DNA from: Astragalus membranaceus
Lineage: Eukaryota; Streptophyta; Magnoliopsida; Fabales; Fabaceae
Length of the DNA: 64,000 bases
Assembly: GCA_039519185.1 (NCBI GenBank)
Contig: CM076847.1
Location: 54,443,708-54,507,707 of the forward strand
Direction of reading: 5' to 3'
Shown here: piece after piece, positions 57,354-64,000 of the stretch
Numbering within the stretch: the stretch's first letter is position 1
Layout: the number at the start of each line of letters is the position of its first letter
The notes under the pieces: model-generated
What the model saw: the letters and a program-made list of their open reading frames with translations, nothing else
What the model was told of the DNA's origin: nothing
Databases searched by the model: none
Made by a program: the position numbers and the translations under genes

Positions 57354-57626
57354 ATTTCGTTAGAGTTTTCCGCTAAACCTATTGTCGATATCGATGCCGC
57401 TCATTGTTTTAATACTGCTGAATGTTGTGAATGCTTAAGTCTTGTGTTGTCTTCTCTGATTGGTCTTATGTTGTCTGGTGTGTTCCTTGTGTTCCTTGTC
57501 GATCTTCGACATAGACCTTGTTGCGAGTTTTGTTGTTTGTCGTTGGGTGAATTAATTGTAATCGTGGGTACGGACTAGTTAGAGCATAACCGTGAGGATG
57601 TCAATTGTCGTAGCCAGCCGGTGAGT
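57354..57626 (+). pseudogene. Protease remnant, gag-only copy 3
   Basis: Same decayed protease piece as in copies 1 and 2, with the stop at 57576-57578. Confidence 0.8.
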
Positions 57627-57645
57627 TAGGGAGATGTTGATGCGA

Positions 57646-57682
57646 ATTTTCGAGGACGAAAATAATATAAGTGGGGGAGAGT
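57646..57682 (+). promoter_or_regulatory. Pre-PPT hairpin and polypurine tract (gag-only copy 3)
   Basis: Hairpin 57646-57663 and polypurine tract 57669-57682 abutting LTR 4. Confidence 0.87.
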
Positions 57683-60334
57683 TGTAACACCCCGAAATTA
57701 ATTAAATAGTTATTTAGTATTTATTTAATTAATTAAATAGGAGTTGGTGATAGAAATAATAATAATGATGATAATAATAATAATAATATTGGGTGGTTTT
57801 AGTTATTAATATATTATTTTATTTATCTGAAGGGGGTGGTGTTGGTACTTCGGAGGTGTTAGGATTGGCCCAGTGCGCCAAGCCCAAGCCCGTAGACTTG
57901 AGCTGTTAGGCGCTAGGTTAGTGAAGTGGCGCCTCATTTGTGAAAAAAGAAAAGAAAGCGTGAGTGAGAGAAGAGAAAGGAGAGAGCGTGAGAAGAGAGG
58001 AAGAAAGGAGAAAAATAGCGCAAGGGAGAAGAAAGAAGAAGAGAGGGGCGCGACTTCCATAGGAGAGGAAAGGAGCTCAGTTGCTGTGGTTACTCGGTGT
58101 GCACGTGGAGGGATCCCTGTCGTCGGTGAAACCAAGGTAAGGGTGGGTCTTGCCTTATAATAGGGATCATAATGGGATGTATGTAGGGGTTAGGATCTAT
58201 GTCGTTTTTGTATTGATTTTGATATTGATGAGTTGTATGTATGTATTGATCACTATATGGCTTGTTGATGTTTTGCGAATTGTTCATATAAGTGATGAAT
58301 TTCGAATTGCGTACTAAGTGCTCGAATAAATGTATAAATGATGATGTTGGGCTGAATTCATTGAGTTGGAGTAATTTTGTGGTGTTTGAAATAGTTGATG
58401 ATGATTGAGCACTTGGTACTCATGTGTTGTTGTTGGTGAATTTGATGTTTTGGGTGTTATAGGCGCATAAGGCGCCCTTGTGGTATTTTTTTTAGTGTTG
58501 CTGGAAATTGTTGTCTAGGTGCGGAATTAGGCGCCCTTGAGTGGGGTGCCCCGCGCCAAGTATTGAAGTTGTCGGAATTTTGGTCATGGAAGTAGGCGCC
58601 CTTGTGCTAGGCGCCCCGTGCCAAATTATTGTGTTTTGGCTAAGTGTATTTTGTGTTGTGTTTGTGTGCCATGTGCTAAGTGCATCTTATGTTGTGTTTG
58701 CGTGCCAAGTGCCAAGTCAGTGTGTGTTGGTGATGCCTTGGTGTGGGTGTGTGCATAGGCGCCTAGGGTGCCATGGTGATGGTGATGATGGTTGTCCATA
58801 TGGTTTTGGTGTTTTTAAATAAAAATGGATTTTTGGGGTGAGTGGGGATTTTAGATGGTGGAAAAGAAATATAATTTTGATGTTTTAAAATTGAGAAAAA
58901 TTGATGTTTGGGCTGAATTTGTGTAAAAATCTGGTTCTGGCAGTGTGCTGGGCGCCAAGGGCACTGTGGGTGTGGCTGGGCAAGTGTGGCGCGCGCATGG
59001 GCGCTGGGCGCCTGCTGTGCGTGTGTGTGTTGCACGCCTGGGCGGTGGGCGCCTGCTTGCGTGCGTGTGTGTGTGGCGCGCGCCTGGCGCTGGGCGCCTG
59101 TTGTGCGCGCGGGCGTGCGTGTGTTGCCTGGGCGCTGGGCGCCTAAGGCGCCAGTTTCCAGCAGTGTTGCCTAATTTTTCCTAAATTTGTTTTTAACGTA
59201 ACTTTTGACTCGGGTGTCCGTTTTTGGTGGTTCAAAGTGCGTCACGACGCTCATTTAATTGTCTATCTGTTTGTCCAGGCCAAAACCAAAATTTAATATT
59301 TTTCCCCGGTCGTTTCTGAAAGTCTCAAGTGACTGTGTACTAGTTGTTGTTTGGATTGGAAATCGCTACTGTTTCTTTTAAATAAAATGTTGGTGTTCTT
59401 CATGAGACTAAGGGACTGATCCTTGTATTTTGAAATGGTGTTATCACGGTGAAAGTAGTGTTCTGTGTAACAGTGAGGTATGCAAATAAATATATATATA
59501 TATATGGTGTATATTATTATTGGTGAATGGGGTCTGTGATTCTCTTTTGGGTGTTGGTGAATAAACAACTGTTGGTGAATATGCTATGCCATTATTTATT
59601 TGGTGATTCTGGTGTGTGGTGCATTGTCATGGTGTCGCATAATCATATGCATGATTTTGGTGAATAGGCTTCGGCCTCGGGCTTCGGCCTTATTATAAAT
59701 TTTGGTGAATGCCCTCAAGGCTCATTTTTGGTGAATGGATCCACATGCATATGCCCGTGGAGTTTTGGGTTGCATCTCATACATTAAACATACAGTTGGT
59801 GAATGTTTTGGTGATTATTTATTTGGTGATTGTTTGGTGATTACTTTTAGTTGGTGATTGTTTGGTGAATATTTAGTTGGTGATGAATTGGTGATTAATT
59901 TCGATTGACTGAACTGGTGATTAAAGTGAATTTGCTGTAATTGATGTAGTCCTGTATCTGTACATACTACTCCTTATGTACTTTATTATAGGGTTTGAGA
60001 CTCACCCCTTTTTGTTGATTTTTACTTTACAGGTAACCGTACTTGAAGGCTTTGACCTTCATTCCCTTGAGTTCGAGTCGCTCTGATACGTAGCACCTGG
60101 GGGGCGTCTTATTAGATAGTGATTTTGTCTTGTACGACTTGTTGGATTTTATTTTAACGTTGTAACCGTATTTTTGAGTAATGGCCCGCCCATGATGCCA
60201 CGTAATGATTTTAATTTAAGTTAAACAATTGACGTGTTTTTGAAGTAAATGTAGCATTCCGTTTCAAAAAAAAAAAAGTAATTTGTGCACTCTGATAATT
60301 GTTATAAATGAAAGGGGTAGAAACGGGTGTTACA
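57683..60334 (+). repeat. Gag-only array LTR 4 (2652 bp)
   Basis: Terminal LTR. It has private changes: about 21 bases lost in the GGCGCC cluster (near 58950), GCGCATGGGC (near 58995), GGGCGGTGGG (near 59040), TTGAAGTTG (near 58565) and GAGGAAAGG (near 58067). It keeps GCGTGCCAAG and CCTGGGGGGCG like LTR 1. Confidence 0.93.
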
Positions 60335-60339
60335 CTGTG

Positions 60340-61483
60340 CAATGCACCTGCCACCTTCCAGAGATATATGATGGCATTCTTCTCAGACTTCATTGAAAGA
60401 TCCATGGAGGTATTCATGGATGACTTCTCTGTGCTTGGGAAAACGTTCCACCTATGCTTGTCCAACTTGGAAGAAATTCTAAAAAGTTGTGAAGAAACAA
60501 ACCTTGTGCTAAATTGGGAAAAATGCCATTTTATGGTGCAAGAGGGAATTGTTTTGGGTCACAGAATATTCAAGAAGGGGCTGGAAGTGGACAAAGCAAA
60601 GATAGAAGTCATAGAAAGGCTACCTCCTCCAACAAACATCAAAGGCATCAGAAGTTTTTTGGGACATGCTGGATTCTATAGGAGGTTCATAAAAGATTTT
60701 TCAAAAATCTCCAAGCCTCTGTGCCAACTGTTGCAGCATGATATCCCTTTCATATTTGATGAAGAATGTATGCAAGCCTTCAAGACACTGAAGAAAGCTT
60801 TAATAACTGCACCAGTTATTGTAGCTCCTGACTGGAGTAAGCCTTTTGAGCTTACGTGTGATCCAAGCGACTTTGCCATTGGAGCTGCACTGGGGCAAAG
60901 GTATGAGAAAATTTTTCATTCAATTTATTAGGCTAGCAGAACACTAATAGAAGCTCAATTGAATTACAGAGTCATAGAAAAAGAACTTTTGGCTGTTGTC
61001 TTTGCATTTGACAAGTTTAGATCATACTTGGTGGGCACTAAAGTGATTGTCTTTACAGACCATTCTGCCATCAAGTATTTGATCACTAAAAGAGATGCAA
61101 AGCCAAGGCTTATTAGATGGGTTCTCCTACTCCAAGAATTTGATTTAGAAATTCGTGATAAAAAAGGAGTGGAGAACCAAGTTACTGATCATTTATCCAG
61201 AATAGAAAGAGAAAATGCAGGTACAACAGGAGGAGAAATCAAGGAACACTTCGCAGATGAGAAACTATTGGCATTAACTGCTGAGGCAACAACCGCTGTA
61301 GCGGTTAGCGCTATCACGCTAGACGCTACAGCGCCTGAACCCTCAACACCATGGTATGCTGACATTGTAAATTTTCTGGTTAGCAAAGTGGTGCCTGTTG
61401 AGATGAATTATCAGCAAAAGAGAAGGTTCTTCCACACAGTAAAGCAATATTATTGGGATGAACCTTTTCTCTATAAGAAGTGA
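60340..61483 (+). pseudogene. Athila-like RT C-terminal part and RNase H (broken)
   Basis: Resumes the RT at NAPATFQRYM. FMDD (in VFMDDFSVLG, about 60411-60422) is the catalytic box. FLGHAGFYRRFIKDFSKI marks the connection region. RNase H has ELTCDPSDFAIGAALGQR, a stop TAG at 60929-60931, then EKELLAVVFAFDKFRSYL, FTDHSAIKYL and VTDHLSRI. A linker at 61291-61334 contains the CGCTACAGCG-type motif several times. Ends at a TGA at 61481-61483. Confidence 0.87.
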
Positions 61484-62477
61484 AAAGACCAATTAATGAG
61501 GAGATGCCTAGCATAGGAGGAGCAAGACCAAGTGCTACAACACTGCCATGCTGCACCATGTGGTTGGCATTTTGGTGGGATCAGAACAGCGGCAAAGGTA
61601 TTGCAATCAGGTTATTATTGGCCTACACTGTTTAAAAATGCTCAGGACTTGGTGAAAAGATGTGACAGATGCCAGAGAACAGGGAATATATCAAATAAAC
61701 ATGAGATGCCATTGACAAACATCCTGGAGATAGAACTCTTTGATGTTTGGGGAATGGATTTCATGGGACCTTTCCCTCCATCTCATGGTAATCTGTATAT
61801 CTTAGTGGCTGTGGACTATGTTTCAAAATGGGTAGAAGTTGTTGCTCTACCCAATAATGATGCTAAGTCCGTGAGCAAATTTTTGTTAAAAAATATATTT
61901 ACAAGGTTTAGAACTCCTAGAGCCATTATTAGTGATGAGGGATCTCATTTTTGCAACAAATTAATTGAGACTCTCTTGGCTAAATATGGAATCAAACACA
62001 AACTTGCCACTGCTTACCATCCACAAACCAGTGGTCAAACAGAGTTATCCAACAGAGAAATCAAGAGGATACTTGAAAAAATGGTAGGGCCAACAAGGAA
62101 AGAATGGGCAATACATTTAGATGATGCCTTGTGGGCCTATAGGACAACTTTCAAAACACCCTTAGGGATGTCTCCCTATAGTCTGGTCTATGGAAAGGCT
62201 TGTCACTTACCTATAGAGCTACAACACAAAGCCCATTGAGCCTTGAAAAAGCTCAATTTTGACTACAATGAAGCAGGAGGTGCTAGAATGCTGCAATTAA
62301 ATGAACTGGAAGAAATTAGGCACTTTGCCTATGAAAAAGCAGCAATCTACAAAGAAAAGACCAAGGTATGGCATGACCCAAAACTACAAAGAAGAGAGAT
62401 GATTGAAGGAGAGCAAGTGTTGCTGTTCAATTCAAGGCTTAAATTATTCCCAGGTAAGTTGAAGTCAAGATGGTCAG
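61484..62477 (+). pseudogene. Athila-like integrase (broken)
   Basis: A stop near 61513 precedes the zinc-binding region (HCHAAPCGWHFGG, CDRCQRTGN). The catalytic core shows WGMDFMGPFPPS, ISDEGSHF and QTELSNREIKRILEK, which supply the D, D and E. GMSPYSLVYGKACHLP is typical of Athila. A TGA at 62237-62239 interrupts the C-terminal region, which continues as LKKLNFDYNEAG and KLFPGKLKSRWS up to the Cassandra-like insertion. Confidence 0.87.
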
Positions 62478-62887
62478 TGTGACATCCGGGGCTGACGAGG
62501 GCGGGGAGTGATCGCCGGTGCCCAAAAAGGTGGCATGGCAAAGAGCGGCTCCTGGCAGCTTCAAAGCGAAGGGGCGCGTGAATGAACCGAATACACACCG
62601 GAACGAGAGGGATCCTGAGGCTGTGCAGGTATGGGACTGTACAGTTGAAGGAAGGCTTAAAAAGAATTGATTTGTACTACCTATACCAACAAGGTGCATC
62701 TTCTTTTCGGGAGCCCATCTCATAAGAACTCCATAGTTAAGCGTGCTTGGCTTGGAGTAGTAGTGGGATGGGTGACCTTCTGGGAAGTTTCCCGGAAAGC
62801 ATGCAAGTGAGGACAAAGCATGCTGAAAAGACTCGTGTTGGTTCGTGGGGGCAGTCAACAGTTCTGGAAGCAGTCTAGGATGTTACA
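62478..62887 (+). mobile_element. Cassandra-like solo LTR with embedded 5S rRNA segment
   Basis: Starts TGTGACATCC and ends GGATGTTACA, inverted tips with one mismatch, flanked by GTCAG (62473-62477 and 62888-62892). Bases 62711-62790 resemble plant 5S rRNA. No second copy or interior is present, so it is a solo LTR. The Cassandra family is defined by 5S promoter sequence in its LTRs. The Athila frame reads SRWS before it and GPFKLVK after it. Confidence 0.85.
62711..62790 (+). promoter_or_regulatory. 5S rRNA-like RNA polymerase III promoter segment
   Basis: AGAACTCCATAGTTAAGCGT and on matches 5S rRNA. The A box is AGTTAAGCGTGCTTGG (62735-62750), the intermediate element GGGATGGG (62765-62772) and the C box GGTGACCTTCTGGGAAGTT (62771-62789). 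It is not a complete 5S gene: the first third is missing or too diverged and the end departs. Confidence 0.8.
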
Positions 62888-62892
62888 GTCAG

Positions 62893-62919
62893 GCCCATTC
62901 AAGTTAGTGAAACTATATC
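62893..62919 (+). pseudogene. Last Athila-like fragment before the CACTA insertion
   Basis: Encodes PFKLVKLYP, the continuation of the post-integrase region, then is cut by the CACTA terminus. Confidence 0.7.
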
Positions 62920-64000
62920 CACTACAACATTTTGACCCTACGGCAACGGTCGAAAAACGTTCCATAAAGCCAAAAAACCGGTGCCAAAAGTTACGGCAAC
63001 AGTTTTCAAACCGTTGTACCTGCAGGCGTTATTTGTCCCCAAAGGTAACAGAAGCTGAAAACCGTTGCCACTTCCAGTTGGAACGCAACGGTTTTGGTTT
63101 CCACTATATGGCAACGGTTGAAAACCGTTGTCAGTTATGGCAACACTTTGAAACCGTTGCCAGGTATGGCAACACGTAGAAATCGTTGCCATAAAGTGGA
63201 AACCAAAAACCGTTGCCATCTATGGCAACACGTAGAAACCAAAACTGTTGCCATGCTATGGCAACACTTTAGAACCGTTGCCATGTATGGCAACACGTAG
63301 AAACCGTTGCCATAAATGGCAACGGTCTCAAACCATATCCAGCTATGGCAACACTTTAGAACCGTTGCCATGTATGGCAACATGTACAAACCGTTGCCAT
63401 AAATCCAAATGATACAATCACAAACCAAACATTGACCATTCCCTGTTTATTTTAATAACAACAACGGTTTAAAAAACATTGCTATTCATCATCCAAGCTT
63501 CTTAATCACATCACAAACTTCTTAATCTAATCAAGGGATAAATTAAAGTTGTACCTAAAATGTAACAATTTAACTGACAAAATGTATCATTATATTGCTA
63601 CTTCAAAGACATAATTAATGTATCTTAAACAGCATAATTTGTTGTTTCAATAAGTACAAAAAACATTGCAAAAATTATTTTGCAAAAAATATGTTCCATT
63701 TCCAAAATAAAACTTGTCAAGTCTTCAACACATGTCTTCAAACTCTTCATCATCCAAGCCATCAAGACCAAGATAACCTTCATTATTTTCCTCCAAAAGT
63801 AACAAAATTCGATTAATGCAATATACAATATACAATACTCTATAAAAGGAAATACGAGATCTAAGTTTTGGAATATATATTATAGGACTCAAAATTGGCA
63901 TTATAAGCATCAGTATTCAATCTTAGCAACATGTGACAATAAAAGGAAAAAATTATCTTGTACAAATATGTCTTCTATTTAGAATGTAGCAAGGTAAACA
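62920..64000 (+). mobile_element. CACTA (En/Spm-type) DNA transposon terminus, continues beyond window
   Basis: CACTACAACATTTTGACCC begins at 62920 and is typical of CACTA inverted termini. Next are about 480 bases of subterminal repeats in both orientations. The 3-base target duplication would be ATC (62917-62919). The other terminus and any transposase are outside the window. Bases 63430-64000 are AT-rich; I see no supported gene in them. Confidence 0.8.
62938..63410. repeat. CACTA subterminal repeats (GGCAACGGTTT / AAACCGTTGCC)
   Basis: More than fifteen copies of AACCGTTGCC or its complement, often paired as inverted repeats around ATGGCAACACG(T)AGAAACC. Such arrays are the usual transposase-binding regions of CACTA ends. 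Confidence 0.85.

Larger units (their letters stand above)
45317..60334 (+). mobile_element. Tandem gag-only (TR-GAG-like) LTR retrotransposon array: LTR-gag-LTR-gag-LTR-gag-LTR
   Basis: Four LTRs (45317-47990, 49437-52116, 53563-56236, 57683-60334) alternate with three interiors of exactly 1446 bp (47991-49436, 52117-53562, 56237-57682). A single 5-base duplication, CTGTG (45312-45316 and 60335-60339), bounds the whole array, and adjacent copies share LTRs with no flanking duplication between them. Start-to-start spacings are 4120, 4126 and 4120. This is what repeated unequal recombination between LTRs of one inserted element predicts. Each interior has a primer-binding site, an intact gag, a decayed protease piece and a polypurine tract, but no RT or integrase. 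Confidence 0.95.
32858..62919 (+). mobile_element. Decayed Athila-like Ty3/gypsy element, interrupted by F, the gag-only array and a Cassandra-like solo LTR
   Basis: Starts TGATAACTCATATTTG at 32858. LTR to about 34280, then an Asp-tRNA primer-binding site, gag, protease, RT, RNase H and integrase in the Athila order and style, with many stops and frameshifts. Inserted pieces are 35147-42827, 45317-60334 and 62478-62887, each with its own 5-base target duplication. It is cut at 62919 by a CACTA transposon; the 3' part and 3' LTR are outside the window. Confidence 0.9.

Noticed and set aside
62711..62790. A functional 5S rRNA gene
   Set aside because: Only the promoter-bearing part matches, with substitutions, and it sits between LTR tips with a 5-base target duplication.
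63625..63910. Short minus-strand frames in the CACTA interior
   Set aside because: AT-rich, overlapping in several frames, no recognisable domain.

Overview
This window is plant nuclear DNA made almost entirely of nested LTR retrotransposons. The evidence is plant-type Ty3/gypsy lineages (a Tekay-like chromovirus and an Athila-like element), initiator-Met and Asp tRNA primer-binding sites, a Cassandra-like solo LTR carrying a 5S rRNA segment, and a CACTA transposon end. I see no host single-copy gene. Short open frames inside the LTRs are translations of GC-rich or minisatellite repeats. The species cannot be named from the sequence.

Left half (1-32857). Element A (1-6713, +) is a non-autonomous element with 2.77-kb LTRs and a non-coding 2.96-kb interior; its left end lies outside the window. 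Next comes a repeat-rich stretch (6714-7430) and the 3' part of a broken, intron-containing coiled-coil gene of the 'putative gypsy-type transposon' class on the minus strand. The rest of that gene is at 30766-32857. Element B (7822-30765, -) splits it. B is a Tekay-like chromovirus with an uninterrupted 1450-residue gag-pol. B's 3' LTR is split by element D (9332-23726, +, target duplication CTAGC), a relative of A. D's 3' LTR is split 5 bases from its end by element E (17555-23716, -, GGGTG), a very young non-autonomous element that encodes only a 230-residue protein with duplicated zinc knuckles. The nesting is therefore gene > B > D > E. B is not bounded by a 5-base target duplication. Both of its LTR tips are missing and it is flanked by a direct repeat of about 115 bases of the target gene.

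Right half (32858-64000). A decayed Athila-like element (+) starts at 32858 and is interrupted four times: by element F (35147-42827, -, GATGT), a third member of the A/D family; by a 15-kb complex at 45317-60334 (CTGTG); by a Cassandra-like solo LTR (62478-62887, GTCAG); and by a CACTA transposon end at 62920. The 15-kb complex is the most striking object here. It reads LTR-gag-LTR-gag-LTR-gag-LTR: four 2.65-2.68-kb LTRs alternating with three 1446-bp interiors, each with the same intact 328-residue Gag and a dead protease remnant. One 5-base target duplication surrounds the whole array.

How the parts work together. A, D, E, F and the gag-only array share LTR tips (TGTAAC...GTTACA), the primer-binding site and a short hairpin before the polypurine tract with B. 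B is the only element here with pol, so B-like elements could mobilise the others in trans (inference). The LTRs also share an order of modules: AT-rich start, GA-rich tract, splice-donor-like site, array of short palindromes, then conserved downstream modules. In the coding families a splice-acceptor-like site lies just upstream of the gag ATG, which suggests a spliced leader that bypasses the primer-binding site.
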